A stretch of DNA of 64,000 nt from Sphingomicrobium sediminis (lineage in GTDB: Bacteria; Pseudomonadota; Alphaproteobacteria; Sphingomonadales; Sphingomonadaceae), in assembly GCF_023805295.1 (NCBI RefSeq), contig NZ_JAMSHT010000001.1, forward strand, positions 992,001 through 1,056,000, given 5' to 3'. Below, piece after piece: positions 1 through 9,072 of this stretch; within the stretch, counting starts at the first letter, position 1, and the number at the start of each line of letters is the position of its first letter. The notes below the pieces were generated by a model, which saw only the letters and a list, made by a program, of their open reading frames with translations, did no database searches and was not told the origin of the DNA. Position numbers and translations under genes: made by a program.

Positions 1-373
1 CACGTTCGATACCCTGGCGGGTGAAGATCGATTCCATCTCGCGCAGCGTCGCTTCGATCCCCTCGATGAACTTGGCCGCACGACCGTCGCGTGCCTCATC
101 GGGCACATGGTCTAGCGCGCGTTCGAGATGATCCTTCACCGCCAGCATGTCGCGGGCAAAGCCGGTCACCGCAAACTTGGTCGCGTCGGCCTTTTCCTGC
201 TCCAGCCGACGGCGCACATTCTGCACCTCGGCAGCGGCATAAAGCGCATTCTGCTTGGCCTCCTCGAGCTGTCCTTCCAGCTCGGCAAGGCGGTCATGCT
301 CCTGCAGTTCGGGCGAGTCTTCCGCGGTTTCCTCGCGGATTTCCTCGGCTTCTTTATCGATATCGTCGTTCAT
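1..373 (-). CDS. grpE: GrpE nucleotide exchange factor, N-terminal part
   Basis: GrpE releases ADP from the DnaK chaperone in the cytoplasm. Only the first 124 codons are present; the C-terminal beta domain lies beyond the left edge of the window. Seen: an acidic N-terminus starting MNDDIDKEAEEI, a long charged helix, and the family-typical stretch NVRRRLEQEKADATKF followed by a helical dimer region. The ATG overlaps the TGA of hrcA by four bases (ATGA), so hrcA and grpE are translationally coupled, the usual hrcA-grpE order. Identification rests on this neighbour plus the helix motif. Confidence 0.93.
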   Translation of the reverse strand, partial: MNDDIDKEAEEIREETAEDSPELQEHDRLAELEGQLEEAKQNALYAAAEVQNVRRRLEQEKADATKFAVTGFARDMLAVKDHLERALDHVPDEARDGRAAKFIEGIEATLREMESIFTRQGIER

Positions 374-1401
374 ACCATCCGTCTCGTAAGCGCTTCTGCG
401 GTGAAGTCCACCATCGGGACGACCCGCGCATAGTTCAATCTCGTAGGCCCGATCACGCCGATCACGCCCACCACCTTGTCATCCGCGTCGCGATAGGGCG
501 CGGCAATGACGCTCGACCCTGACAACGCGAACATGCGGTTTTCCGATCCGATGAAGATGCGCACGCCTTCGCCGTCGCGCACCCCTTCGAGGAGCCGCAT
601 GATCTCCTGCCGGTTCTCCAATTCCTCGAAAAGCTGTTTCACCTGTTCGAGATTTTCGGCGCTCTTGTCGTCGAGCAGGTTGGCACGGCCGCGCACGATC
701 AGAACTTCGCGGGCCTGCTGGTCCTTGCCCCAATCGGCGAGCCCTGCGGCGACCAGATCGGCAGCCTGATCGTCCAGCTGTTCCTTGCGATCCGAAATAT
801 CGCGGCGCAGGCGCGCTTCGGCCTCGGAGAGCGTCAGGCCCGACAGGCGACCGCTCACATAATTGGCAATTTCATTGAGCGCGATCGGGCTGGTGCCCTG
901 CGGCAGCGGCACGACGCGATTTTCGACGCTGCCATCGGCACCCACCATCACGGCAAGGGCGCGCGATTGGTCAAGCGGCATGAAGGCCAGCTGCTTCAAT
1001 CGTGCTTCGCGCTTGGGTGCCGTCACGATGCCTGCACAGGCCGACAGGCCCGACAGGCGCGTGGTCGTCGCCTCCAGCGCCTGCGCCACGTCGTCGCTAT
1101 TCAATTCATTCTCGATCGCCGCGCGGGTCCGTGCATGGGGGCGCTGCATCTGCATCATGCCGTCGACGAAGAGGCGAAGCCCGGTTTCGGTCGGCATCCG
1201 CCCGGCACTGGTATGCGGCGCGGTGAGCAGCCCCCTCGCCTCCAGCTCCGCCATCACCCCGCGGATCGATGCCGGCGACAGCGGCACGCGCTCGGTCAGC
1301 GCTTTCGACCCGACCGGCGCCCCCTGCTCGAGATAGGCAGTCACTACCTCGGCAAAGATGGACCGCATCCGGCCGGTCAAATCGTCAAGCCGCTCGCTCA
1401 T
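370..1401 (-). CDS. hrcA: Heat-inducible transcription repressor HrcA
   Basis: HrcA represses chaperone genes by binding CIRCE operators. The 343-aa product has an N-terminal winged-helix domain (about residues 1-80) with the signature PHTSAGRMPT at residues 62-71, then a GAF-like dimerisation/inducer domain. I chose the ATG of MSERLDDLTGRM rather than an upstream in-frame ATG at 1446, because the longer form would run into the preceding lipoprotein gene and adds residues foreign to the family. Its stop overlaps the grpE start. No CIRCE element was recognised next to this gene; in alphaproteobacteria it usually lies at groESL. Confidence 0.95.
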   Translation of the reverse strand: MSERLDDLTGRMRSIFAEVVTAYLEQGAPVGSKALTERVPLSPASIRGVMAELEARGLLTAPHTSAGRMPTETGLRLFVDGMMQMQRPHARTRAAIENELNSDDVAQALEATTTRLSGLSACAGIVTAPKREARLKQLAFMPLDQSRALAVMVGADGSVENRVVPLPQGTSPIALNEIANYVSGRLSGLTLSEAEARLRRDISDRKEQLDDQAADLVAAGLADWGKDQQAREVLIVRGRANLLDDKSAENLEQVKQLFEELENRQEIMRLLEGVRDGEGVRIFIGSENRMFALSGSSVIAAPYRDADDKVVGVIGVIGPTRLNYARVVPMVDFTAEALTRRMV

Positions 1402-1432
1402 GCGGGGGATGTAGGAATTGCGAAGAGCTTTC

Positions 1433-1900
1433 TCAACGCCCCACATAGGGCTTCAGCGGCAGCACATCGACGGCATCGGCGATCGCCTGGTACATGGCGC
1501 GGTTGGCGTCGGTGTCGCAGCCGAAATCGGCGACCAAAGTGTCGGTGCGGCCATTGTCGGTCCAGACGATGCGGACGCCCGGAAAGTCGGTCGCCAACGT
1601 CGCGCAATTCGCGCCGACATATTCGACACTCCCGTCGGGCCGATAGGGCGCCAGCGCTGCGCTGAAGGCGGCGAATTCGGCGGGGCGGACGGCGAACATG
1701 CGCTGCCCTTTCATCGCGGTATGCTGCATGCCCTCGAACACGGCGAGGCCATCGCCATCGACACCGAGGCGATAGACCGGGCAGGTGCCGAAGCAGGGCG
1801 TGGTTTCGTAGACGATCTTGGGCGGGTCGGGCCGCTTCGCCATGGTTGCACAACCGGACAGCGCCAGCATCGCCATACTCACGAAAATAAGCCGCTTCAT
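1433..1900 (-). CDS. DUF6438-like lipoprotein
   Basis: A 155-aa predicted lipoprotein. [17 protein letters not shown] is a type II signal with Cys17 as the lipidated residue. The mature part contains [16 protein letters not shown], which resembles the Cys-containing signature of DUF6438 proteins, and further paired cysteines (GANC, FGC) that could form disulfides in the periplasm. Start at 1900 follows a purine-rich GAGAGGGCG ribosome binding site; an ATG 18 bases upstream would place charged residues before the signal. It is co-directional with hrcA, 31 bases upstream of it. Function unknown. Confidence 0.8.
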   Translation of the reverse strand: MKRLIFVSMAMLALSGCATMAKRPDPPKIVYETTPCFGTCPVYRLGVDGDGLAVFEGMQHTAMKGQRMFAVRPAEFAAFSAALAPYRPDGSVEYVGANCATLATDFPGVRIVWTDNGRTDTLVADFGCDTDANRAMYQAIADAVDVLPLKPYVGR

Positions 1901-1971
1901 CGCCCTCTCCCTTTCCACCCGACCCTAGCCCCGCTAGGGGCCAAGTCAAAGCACCAATAGGAGACTGTCCC

Positions 1972-2688
1972 ATGCGCCCATCCGGCCGCGCCCCCGATGA
2001 ACTACGCCCCCTCTCGTTCGAACCCGGTTTCACCAAGCATGCCGAAGGCAGCGTGCTGGCCACGTTCGGCGATACCAAGGTGCTGGTGACGGCCAGCGTC
2101 GAGACCAACCTGCCGCCTTGGCTGCGCGGCAAGGGCAAGGGCTGGGTCACCGGCGAATATGGCATGCTGCCGCGTTCGACCCACACGCGTGGCAATCGTG
2201 AAGCGGCGCGCGGCAAGCAGGGCGGCCGCACGGTCGAGATCCAGCGACTGATCGGTCGCGCGCTGCGCGCCTGCATCGACCTCGAAAAGCTCGGCGAGCG
2301 CCAGATCGTGCTCGATTGCGATGTGATCCAGGCCGATGGCGGCACCCGTACGACCAGCATTTCGGGTGCTTGGGTCGCGCTGCGCCTCGCGGTCGACGGC
2401 CTCATCGAGGCGGGACACCTGGAAGAAGACCCGATCACCGACCAGGTCGCTGCCGTCAGCTGTGGTGTCTATGAAGGCACGCCCGTCCTCGACCTCGACT
2501 ATCCCGAAGATTCGACAGCCGGGTCGGACGGCAATTTCGTGCTGACCGCCAGCGGCAACATCGTCGAAGCGCAGGTCTCGGCCGAAGGCGAAACCTTCGA
2601 TCAGGAAGCGCTGCTGCGCCTGATGCGGCTCGCCGAAATTGGCTGCAAGGAGATCTTCGCAGCGCAATTGAAGGCCACCGGCCGGTGA
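1972..2688 (+). CDS. rph: Ribonuclease PH
   Basis: RNase PH trims tRNA 3' extensions by phosphorolysis. The 238-aa product has the full family length, with a conserved N-terminus ([17 protein letters not shown]), the RNA/phosphate-binding segment [16 protein letters not shown] and the core [13 protein letters not shown]. It is divergent from the DUF6438 lipoprotein gene (about 71 bp between starts, which must hold both promoters). Its TGA overlaps the GTG start of rdgB (GTGA), so the two genes are coupled. The rph-rdgB-hemW order is common in alphaproteobacteria. Confidence 0.97.
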   Translation: MRPSGRAPDELRPLSFEPGFTKHAEGSVLATFGDTKVLVTASVETNLPPWLRGKGKGWVTGEYGMLPRSTHTRGNREAARGKQGGRTVEIQRLIGRALRACIDLEKLGERQIVLDCDVIQADGGTRTTSISGAWVALRLAVDGLIEAGHLEEDPITDQVAAVSCGVYEGTPVLDLDYPEDSTAGSDGNFVLTASGNIVEAQVSAEGETFDQEALLRLMRLAEIGCKEIFAAQLKATGR

Positions 2689-3299
2689 AAGTGATCGGCG
2701 ACAAGCTCGTCCTCGCGACGCACAACAAGGGCAAGCTCCGCGAGATTGCCGAGCTTGTCGCGCCCTTCGGCATCGAGGTGATCGGCGCCGAGGAAGCCGG
2801 CCTTCCCGAACCCGAGGAAACCGGCACCACCTTCATCGCCAATGCCGAGCTGAAGGCGCGGCAGGCCGCGGACCTGTCGGGCCATCCCGCGCTGGCTGAC
2901 GATAGCGGGCTGTGCGTCGATGCGCTGGGCGGCGATCCGGGTATCCGCTCGGCGCGCTGGGCCGAAGATGCCGACGGCAATCGCGATTTCACTCGCGCCA
3001 TGGAAAAGGTCGAGACCGCGCTGCAAGCCAAGGGCGACGACACGCCACGCGATGCGCACTTCACCTGCGCGCTGTCACTGGCCTGGCCCGACGGGCGCAT
3101 CGAGACATTCGAGGGCAAGGTGCATGGCACCCTCACCTGGCCGCCGCGCGGCGACAAGGGCTTCGGCTACGACCCGATCTTCGTGCCGCACGACCATGAC
3201 ATCAGCTTCGCCGAAATGGACCCGGCGAAGAAGCATGCGATGAGCCACCGCGCCGACGCATTCCGCCAGCTACTGGATTGGCTAGAGGCCCAGCGTTAG
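2685..3299 (+). CDS. rdgB: dITP/XTP pyrophosphatase RdgB/HAM1
   Basis: Hydrolyses non-canonical purine nucleoside triphosphates (XTP, dITP) to monophosphates, keeping them out of nucleic acids. The 204-aa protein has the HAM1 substrate-binding motif THNKGK at residues 12-17, the catalytic DDSGL at 72-76 and the C-terminal SHRADAF. It begins with GTG inside the rph stop codon. Its TAG overlaps, in convergent orientation, the stop codon of the CAP-domain lipoprotein gene. Confidence 0.97.
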   Translation: MKVIGDKLVLATHNKGKLREIAELVAPFGIEVIGAEEAGLPEPEETGTTFIANAELKARQAADLSGHPALADDSGLCVDALGGDPGIRSARWAEDADGNRDFTRAMEKVETALQAKGDDTPRDAHFTCALSLAWPDGRIETFEGKVHGTLTWPPRGDKGFGYDPIFVPHDHDISFAEMDPAKKHAMSHRADAFRQLLDWLEAQR

Positions 3300-3979
3300 C
3301 CGAGGCGTCGCCCGATGATATTGCCCTGCGGCGAATAGCGGCAGACCAGATATTCGAAATTGGCGTTGCTCGCGATGCCGCAGCCGACCTTGTCGGTGTC
3401 GGGCCAGACGATCGCGGTATAATGGCCGACATCGCCGAAATTGCCGGTCGAGGACACGTCGGGAATGACGCCCGGCACGAAGAAGCGTTCTTCGTCGACC
3501 CAGGCACCGACCATGTCCTCATACTCGAACGCGTCCTTGGTCCCCATCCAGAGGTTTTCGCCTTGGCCGGGACGCGAGGAGCCGCTCGAATGCGCGAACG
3601 TGTTGGTGCGCGCCAGTTCCTCGGCATAGGCCTGCGCATCCGCCGCGAGGCTTGCATCATAGGTCATTGCCGACGAGCCGAAGGCGCTGCGCGCGGCATT
3701 ATGATCATCGAGCATTACCTGCTCGAAGGCCGTCAACGTCTGGCTGGGCGTCGGTGTCGGTGTGGGGCTCGGCGACGGGCTGGGCGTGGGCGACGGCGTG
3801 ACCGTGCCGACGCTGGCATTGTTGCTCGACCCGGTGCTGACGCTGCCGGTGGTGCCACCACCACCGCCGCCGCCACCGCAGGCCGCAAGCAATAGTGGCG
3901 CTGCGAGCGCGGTCATCCTAAGACCAGTGACGAGACCCTTCTTAAGACCTTTATTTCGTTCGGAATTCCGAATCGCCAT
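3296..3979 (-). CDS. CAP/SCP-domain lipoprotein
   Basis: A 227-aa extracytoplasmic protein. Residues 1-34 form a lipoprotein signal ending LAAC (lipidated Cys34), followed by eight glycines, a Ser/Thr/Pro linker of alternating TP/SP units (about residues 60-80), then a CAP (cysteine-rich secretory/SCP) domain with [16 protein letters not shown] and GCGIA motifs. CAP domains bind lipids or peptides; the bacterial role is largely unknown. The gene lies antisense between rdgB and hemW. Its ATG overlaps that of hemW head-to-head (the shared bases read CATG), and its stop overlaps that of rdgB, so it occupies the whole gap. Confidence 0.85.
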   Translation of the reverse strand: MAIRNSERNKGLKKGLVTGLRMTALAAPLLLAACGGGGGGGGTTGSVSTGSSNNASVGTVTPSPTPSPSPSPTPTPTPSQTLTAFEQVMLDDHNAARSAFGSSAMTYDASLAADAQAYAEELARTNTFAHSSGSSRPGQGENLWMGTKDAFEYEDMVGAWVDEERFFVPGVIPDVSSTGNFGDVGHYTAIVWPDTDKVGCGIASNANFEYLVCRYSPQGNIIGRRLG

Positions 3980-5105
3980 GACTACCTCCCTTGCACTCTA
4001 CGTTCACTGGCCCTTTTGCGTTAACAAATGCCCCTATTGTGATTTCAACAGCCATGTGCGCGTTAACGTCGAACAGGACGCATGGCGCGACGCATTGCTC
4101 GCAGACCTCGCCCATGAGGCCCGGTTAACTCCCGATTTCACGTTGACGAGCATCTTTTTCGGTGGCGGCACGCCCAGCCTGATGCCCCCCGAATCGGTCG
4201 CGGCGATTATTGAGTCCGCAGCGGAGCTTTGGCGGACCGACCCTGAACTCGAAGTGACGCTGGAGGCCAATCCGCAGAGCGCCGAAGCCGCCAAGTTTGC
4301 CGCGCTCGCCAGCGCCGGCGTCAATCGCCTGAGCCTCGGGCTCCAGCGCTTCGACGATGCCAGCCTCAAGTTCCTTGGTCGCATGCACGATGCCGGCGAG
4401 GGGCTGCGCGCACTGGAAGCGGCACAGGCGGCAGTGGACCGCGTGAGTTTCGACCTCATCACTGCCCTGCCCGGCGACACGCTGGAAAGCTTCGACGCGG
4501 TGCTCGATCGGGCGCTGTCGCTCGGTACCGATCATATCTCGCTCTACCAGCTCACCATCGAACCCGGCACGCGCTTCGAGACGATGGTCCGCAAGGGTGA
4601 GTTCACGCCGATCGACGAGGAATTGGGCGCCGAGCTGTTCGAGCTCACGACTGAACGCATGACGGCGGCGGGCCTGCCGCCCTACGAGATCAGCAACCAT
4701 GCCCGCCCCGGCCAGGAAAGCCGGCATAATCTCCAATATTGGCGCTACGGCGATTATGTCGGGATCGGTCCGGGCGCCCATGGCCGACGCGGCGGCATGC
4801 GCACGATGCGCCATCGCAAGCCCGAAAACTTCCTCTCGGCCATGGCCCGCAACGGCAATGGCCTGGTCGAGGAAGCCGCGCTCGATCCGCGCGAAGCGGC
4901 GCGCGAGGCGCTGGTCATGGGATTACGGCTGAGCGAGGGCCTCGACGTCAATGCGATCGAACAGCGCTTCGGCGTAGCGGCAGTGGACCGCGATGCCGTG
5001 GCACTGCTTCAGGATAAAGGGCTGCTCGAGCGCGGCGACCGACTGCGCCTGACGCAGCACGGTCGCCTGCTCAATGATGCGATCCTTGCGGAAATCGCGC
5101 TCTAA
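3978..5105 (+). CDS. hemW: Heme chaperone HemW (radical SAM, HemN-like)
   Basis: A radical SAM protein of the coproporphyrinogen oxidase-like HemW branch, thought to insert heme into respiratory enzymes. The 375-aa protein starts [14 protein letters not shown]; the [4Fe-4S] cluster cysteines are C14-x3-C18-x2-C21. The FFGGGTPS motif and the [20 protein letters not shown] region are family-typical. It lacks the N-terminal extension of true HemN. A long upstream in-frame extension is rejected because it is antisense to the CAP gene. Its stop overlaps convergently with the stop of the LpoA-like gene. Confidence 0.93.
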   Translation: MTTSLALYVHWPFCVNKCPYCDFNSHVRVNVEQDAWRDALLADLAHEARLTPDFTLTSIFFGGGTPSLMPPESVAAIIESAAELWRTDPELEVTLEANPQSAEAAKFAALASAGVNRLSLGLQRFDDASLKFLGRMHDAGEGLRALEAAQAAVDRVSFDLITALPGDTLESFDAVLDRALSLGTDHISLYQLTIEPGTRFETMVRKGEFTPIDEELGAELFELTTERMTAAGLPPYEISNHARPGQESRHNLQYWRYGDYVGIGPGAHGRRGGMRTMRHRKPENFLSAMARNGNGLVEEAALDPREAAREALVMGLRLSEGLDVNAIEQRFGVAAVDRDAVALLQDKGLLERGDRLRLTQHGRLLNDAILAEIAL

Positions 5106-6271
5106 TCGTCGAAACGGGTCGAAGCGGGGCTGACGATCTCGGTCCCGCTGGCGGTCACGCGGCGCACTTCGAGTGCACGCTCGGCAATACCATCGCTGCC
5201 GAAGCGGAAGATGCCGTCGACGCCGCCAAAGCCGCCATCGTCGGTCAGCTCGCGCGCCGGAAAGTCGCCACCCGCGGGCCATTGCCGCGCCAGCCGTACG
5301 GCCAGGAGCACGCTGTCATAACCAAGGCTCGACAGGCGATAGGGCGAGCTATTGTAGCGGGCGCGATAGCGCTGGACGAACCGGTCAAACTGCGCGTCGG
5401 GAACGGCCGCGAAGATCGCGCCGCGCATCCCGGCGACGCGACCGAGATTTTCGGTCGATGCCCAGAGCTCGGTGCCCATCAGGTCGCCCGACAGCTGCAG
5501 CGACGGCGCCGCAATTTCGGCGATCGACGCCGAATCGGCGATCAGGACCATGTCGACATCTTCAACCGAAGCGACGCGGCGAGCAGCAGCTTCGACCTCG
5601 CTTCGACGACGGTCATAGGTCTCGAGGCGGGCGACACGGCCGCCATTGGCTTCGACCGCGCGCAGGAAGACCTGCACCGAGCGCTGGCCGTAAACACCAT
5701 TGGGCGCGAGTCCGGCAAAGACGTCGGCGCCTTGGTCGGCGGCATAATCAACGCTGCGACGGATCGACTGGGTGGGCGTGAAGCCCATGATGTAGACGCC
5801 ATTGCCGGCAACGCTCTCATCATTCGAAAAGGCGATGACCGGCACGTCGGCGCGGCGTGCATAAGGCGCGATGCGAGTCACATTTTCGCCGCGCAGCGGG
5901 CCGAGGATCAGCTTGTTTCCTTCGGCCAGCGCCTGCGTCACCGCGACCTCGGCACCACCGCTCGCCGCCGTGTCGTAGATGGTGATCTTGAGGCTTTCTT
6001 CCTCGGTGTCGAGCAGCGCCATCGATGCGGCATTGGCAATCGAGCGGCCGATCGCGGCATTGTCGCCCGACAGCGGCACGAGCACGGCAACGCCGTTCTG
6101 GACGCCCGGCTGCGCCGTCGCATCATCACCGCCCGTATCGTCCTCGACGACCGGTGGCGCGGTCTCGACACCGCCGCCCGGCGCGCTTTCGCAGGCACCC
6201 AGCGCGAGCATCGCGGCACCCGCAGCGATCCACTTGAATTTCGACAAGGCTTGCGAGGCCGCTTCTTTCAT
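5102..6271 (-). CDS. Penicillin-binding protein activator, LpoA-like lipoprotein
   Basis: A 389-aa lipoprotein with the type I periplasmic-binding fold of the LppC/LpoA C-terminal domain, which activates peptidoglycan synthases from the outer membrane in gammaproteobacteria. The signal ends LGAC (Cys27), followed by an acidic/proline linker to about residue 55 and then the binding fold beginning VAVLVPLSGDNAAIG. It lacks the N-terminal TPR domain of E. coli LpoA, as is usual in alphaproteobacteria. It is divergent from rsmI, the classical neighbour of LpoA. I took the ATG at 6271; one at 6289 would overlap the rsmI start codon. Confidence 0.85.
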   Translation of the reverse strand: MKEAASQALSKFKWIAAGAAMLALGACESAPGGGVETAPPVVEDDTGGDDATAQPGVQNGVAVLVPLSGDNAAIGRSIANAASMALLDTEEESLKITIYDTAASGGAEVAVTQALAEGNKLILGPLRGENVTRIAPYARRADVPVIAFSNDESVAGNGVYIMGFTPTQSIRRSVDYAADQGADVFAGLAPNGVYGQRSVQVFLRAVEANGGRVARLETYDRRRSEVEAAARRVASVEDVDMVLIADSASIAEIAAPSLQLSGDLMGTELWASTENLGRVAGMRGAIFAAVPDAQFDRFVQRYRARYNSSPYRLSSLGYDSVLLAVRLARQWPAGGDFPARELTDDGGFGGVDGIFRFGSDGIAERALEVRRVTASGTEIVSPASTRFDD

Positions 6272-6287
6272 GTCTCTTTGGTCCCTC

Positions 6288-7124
6288 ATGACGTCTCAAT
6301 CCCCCACACCCGGCCTCTATATCGTCGCGACCCCAATCGGCAATCTTTCCGATTTGAGCCCGCGTGCAGCATCAATGCTGGAAGCAGCCGACTTGATCCT
6401 TGTCGAGGATAGCCGGGTCACCGGCAAATTGCTCTCCCATCTCGGTATCCGGAAGGCGATGCAGCCCTATCACGACCATTCGAGCGCGGCGGATCGCGAC
6501 CGCATCCTCGCGAGGCTGGCAAGCGAGGTGGTGGTACTGGTCAGCGATGCAGGCACGCCGCTCATCTCCGATCCGGGCTACAAGCTGGTCGCCGCCGCCC
6601 GCCAGGCCGGCGCAAATGTCGGCGCCGTACCGGGACCCAGCGCAGCCATCATGGCGCTCACCTTGTCAGGGCTGCCGACTGACCGCTTCCTGTTCGGCGG
6701 TTTCCTGCCGACCAAGGAGAAAGCGCGCCGCGACGTGCTGGATGAATTGGGCGCGGTGCAGGCGACATTGGTGTTCTACGAATCCGGCCCCCGCCTCGCC
6801 AAGAGCCTGAGCGCGGCAGCGGATGCGCTGGGAGACCGACCGGCAGCCGTCACGCGTGAGCTTACCAAACTCTATGAAGAAGTCGCGACCGGCAGCCTTC
6901 CCGACCTTGCGGCGCGCTATGCCGATGCACCGCCCAAGGGGGAGATCACGCTGGTGATCGGACCTCCCCTCGATGATGGCCCGCCCGACGACGCGGCGAT
7001 CGACGAGGCCATTCGCGACGCGCTGGCGACCGAAAGCCCCAGCCGCGCCGCCAAGATCGTCGCCGACCGTTTCGGGCTGAAGAAGAACGACATCTACGCC
7101 CGCGTCCAGGAATTGAAATCCTGA
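6288..7124 (+). CDS. rsmI: 16S rRNA (cytidine-2'-O)-methyltransferase RsmI
   Basis: Methylates the ribose of C1402 in 16S rRNA using SAM. The 278-aa product has the tetrapyrrole-methylase fold: GLYIVATPIGNLSDLSPRA at the N-terminus, the loop VSDAGTPLISDPGYKLV, and the PGPSAAIMALTLSGLPTDRF region. The C-terminal part (about 240-278) ends with a helical bundle. An in-frame extension upstream is antisense to the LpoA-like gene and is rejected. Start chosen at the ATG of MTSQSPTPG. The 3' end overlaps the yraN start. Confidence 0.96.
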   Translation: MTSQSPTPGLYIVATPIGNLSDLSPRAASMLEAADLILVEDSRVTGKLLSHLGIRKAMQPYHDHSSAADRDRILARLASEVVVLVSDAGTPLISDPGYKLVAAARQAGANVGAVPGPSAAIMALTLSGLPTDRFLFGGFLPTKEKARRDVLDELGAVQATLVFYESGPRLAKSLSAAADALGDRPAAVTRELTKLYEEVATGSLPDLAARYADAPPKGEITLVIGPPLDDGPPDDAAIDEAIRDALATESPSRAAKIVADRFGLKKNDIYARVQELKS

Positions 7125-7474
7125 ACCGGCAGGAGGCCGAGGCACGCGGTCGCCGCGGGGAGCGGATCGCGGCATGGTGGCTCCGCCTCAAGGGCTGGCG
7201 CATCCTCGACAAGCGCGTCCGAACACCCGTCGGCGAGATCGACCTCATCGCGCGCCGCGGCAAGCAGGTCGCCTTCGTCGAGGTGAAGACGCGACGCACG
7301 ATTGAGGAAGCCGAGCTGTTCCTCGACGAATATCAGCTCCGCCGTGTCGCGGCCGCCGCCGACGCGCTGAGTCATGACTACGTGGCGCAGGGATATGACG
7401 TCCGCATCGACGCCGTCCTGTGGGCGCCGGGCAGCCGGCCCTATCACATGGAAAATGTCTGGCAGGGTTGGTGA
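7121..7474 (+). CDS. yraN: YraN family (UPF0102) endonuclease-like protein, apparent CTG start
   Basis: A 117-aa UPF0102 protein with a restriction-endonuclease-like core: a GEIDLIARRG motif near residues 41-50, then VAFVEVKTRR, the D-x(n)-E-x-K pattern of that fold. The reading frame contains no ATG, GTG or TTG in front of the conserved N-terminus NRQEAEARGRRGERIAAWW. The only fitting start is CTG at 7121, overlapping the rsmI TGA (CTGA) and placed 8-9 nt after AGGAA at 7108-7112. An ATT at 7112 is the alternative. Family members typically begin MN(R)..., which matches the CTG position. The biochemical role is uncertain. Confidence 0.85.
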   Translation: MNRQEAEARGRRGERIAAWWLRLKGWRILDKRVRTPVGEIDLIARRGKQVAFVEVKTRRTIEEAELFLDEYQLRRVAAAADALSHDYVAQGYDVRIDAVLWAPGSRPYHMENVWQGW

Positions 7475-7505
7475 CAAATTTACCGAATGCCCCTAGGCGG
7501 TTCGC

Positions 7506-8453
7506 ATGAGCCGCGCCGCCGCCTTCCAGATGGACCCGATCGAGGGCATCAATATCGCCGGGGATTCGACCTTCGCGTTGATGCTGGAGGCGCAGGATCG
7601 CGGTTACACGCTCTACGAATATCAGCCGGGTGCGCTCTCCTATCTGGACGGTCGTGTCCGCGCCAATGCGCGTCCCGTCACCGTCCGGCGCGAAAAGGGC
7701 AATCATTTCGAGGCGGGCGAGTATCGCCTGATCGATCTTGGTGAGGAGACCGACGTCATCTGGGTCCGGCAGGATCCGCCCTTCGACATCGGTTACATCA
7801 CCGCCGCGCACCTGCTCGAACGCGTCGCTGGCGAAAGCCTCGTCCTCAACGATCCGGCCTCGATCCGTGATGCGCCGGAAAAGCTCTTCGTGCTCGATTT
7901 CGCCGACTATATGCCGGCAACCCTGATCACGCGCTCCGAGAGCGAGGTGCGCGACTTCCTGGCCGAGCATGGCGACATCATCGTCAAGCCGCTCCACGGC
8001 AAGGGCGGCGAAGGCGTGTTCCGCATCGGCAAGGACGGCCAGAACCTGTCCAGCCTCGTCCAGCTTTATCGTCAGGAGTTGAAAGAGCCCTTCATCGCGC
8101 AGGCCTTCCTCCCCGCGATCAGCGAGGGCGACAAGCGCATCATCCTCGTCGACGGCGAGCCGATCGGCGGTATCAATCGCGTACCCGCCAAGGGCGAATT
8201 CCGCTCCAACATGGTCGTCGGCGGATCGGCCACGAAAACCGAACTGACAGAGCGCGAGCGCGAGATTTGCGCGGCGATCGGGCCCGAGCTCAAGAATCGC
8301 GGCCTGCTGTTCGTCGGCATCGACGTCATTGGCGGGCTGATGACCGAGATCAACGTCACCTCGCCGACCGGGCTTGTCGCCCTCGACACGTTCGACGGCA
8401 TCAATTCCGCCGGCCTCATCTGGGACGCGGTCGAAGTGAGGCTGCGGGACTGA
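7506..8453 (+). CDS. gshB: Glutathione synthase
   Basis: ATP-dependent ligation of glycine to gamma-glutamylcysteine. The 315-aa ATP-grasp protein has the full family length: N-terminal MDPIEGINIAGDSTFALM, WVRQDPPFDIGYITA, the glycine-rich loop KPLHGKGGEGVFRI, and the metal-binding FVGIDVIGG...EINVTSPTGL. It lies 31 bp after yraN and 4 bp before the DedA gene, in the same direction, so probably in the rsmI-yraN-gshB transcription unit. A glutathione reductase gene (gor) is in the same window. Confidence 0.97.
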   Translation: MSRAAAFQMDPIEGINIAGDSTFALMLEAQDRGYTLYEYQPGALSYLDGRVRANARPVTVRREKGNHFEAGEYRLIDLGEETDVIWVRQDPPFDIGYITAAHLLERVAGESLVLNDPASIRDAPEKLFVLDFADYMPATLITRSESEVRDFLAEHGDIIVKPLHGKGGEGVFRIGKDGQNLSSLVQLYRQELKEPFIAQAFLPAISEGDKRIILVDGEPIGGINRVPAKGEFRSNMVVGGSATKTELTEREREICAAIGPELKNRGLLFVGIDVIGGLMTEINVTSPTGLVALDTFDGINSAGLIWDAVEVRLRD

Positions 8454-8457
8454 CATC

Positions 8458-9072
8458 ATGACCGATTGGGTAGTCGACATCATCGACAAGGGTGGTGCCT
8501 TGGGCATCGCATTCCTGATGTTCCTCGAGACTGTCTTCCCGCCGATCCCGTCCGAACTCATCATGAGCCTAGCGGGCATTCGCGCCGGCCAGGGCGAGAT
8601 GAGCCTGCCGGTCATCATCATCGCCGGCACGTTCGGCGCGATGATGGGCAATATCGCCTGGTATGTCGTGGCCAAGATGCTCGGTATCGCCCGCTTTAAG
8701 CCACTGATCGACCGCTACGGGCGCTGGATCACCTTCACCTGGCCCGAGATCGAAAAGACCAAGAAGCTGTTCGCCAAATATGGCACCTTCTTCGTCGGTT
8801 TCGGGCGCATGCTGCCAACGGTGCGTAGCCTCATATCAGTGCCGGCGGGCCTGCTCCGCATGCCTTTCTGGCCCTTCGTCATCGCTTCGACCATCGGCAC
8901 GGCAGGCTGGACCGCCTTGCTCGCGCTGTTCGGCTACCAGCTTGGCGCCAATGTCGAGGAAATCGACAAATATCTTGGGCCGATCAGCACGGCGGTGATC
9001 GTCACCATCATTGTTGTCTACGTCTATCGCCTGTGGACCCATCGCAAGGTAAAGCCCGGCGACGACGCCTAG
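8458..9072 (+). CDS. DedA family membrane protein
   Basis: A 204-aa polytopic inner-membrane protein of the DedA/VTT superfamily; members are implicated in lipid scrambling and membrane homeostasis. Seen: an N-terminal re-entrant segment FLETVFPPIPSELIMSLAG, an E/G-rich second helix, the characteristic FVGFGRMLPTVRSLISVPAG block (about residues 103-130) with the conserved arginine, and a C-terminal hydrophobic helix followed by RKVKPGDDA. It is separated from gshB by 4 bp. Its stop overlaps xerC convergently. Confidence 0.9.
   Translation: MTDWVVDIIDKGGALGIAFLMFLETVFPPIPSELIMSLAGIRAGQGEMSLPVIIIAGTFGAMMGNIAWYVVAKMLGIARFKPLIDRYGRWITFTWPEIEKTKKLFAKYGTFFVGFGRMLPTVRSLISVPAGLLRMPFWPFVIASTIGTAGWTALLALFGYQLGANVEEIDKYLGPISTAVIVTIIVVYVYRLWTHRKVKPGDDA

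Noticed and set aside
1402..1446. Longer HrcA start at 1446
   Set aside because: It overlaps the DUF6438 lipoprotein gene and adds residues not found in HrcA.
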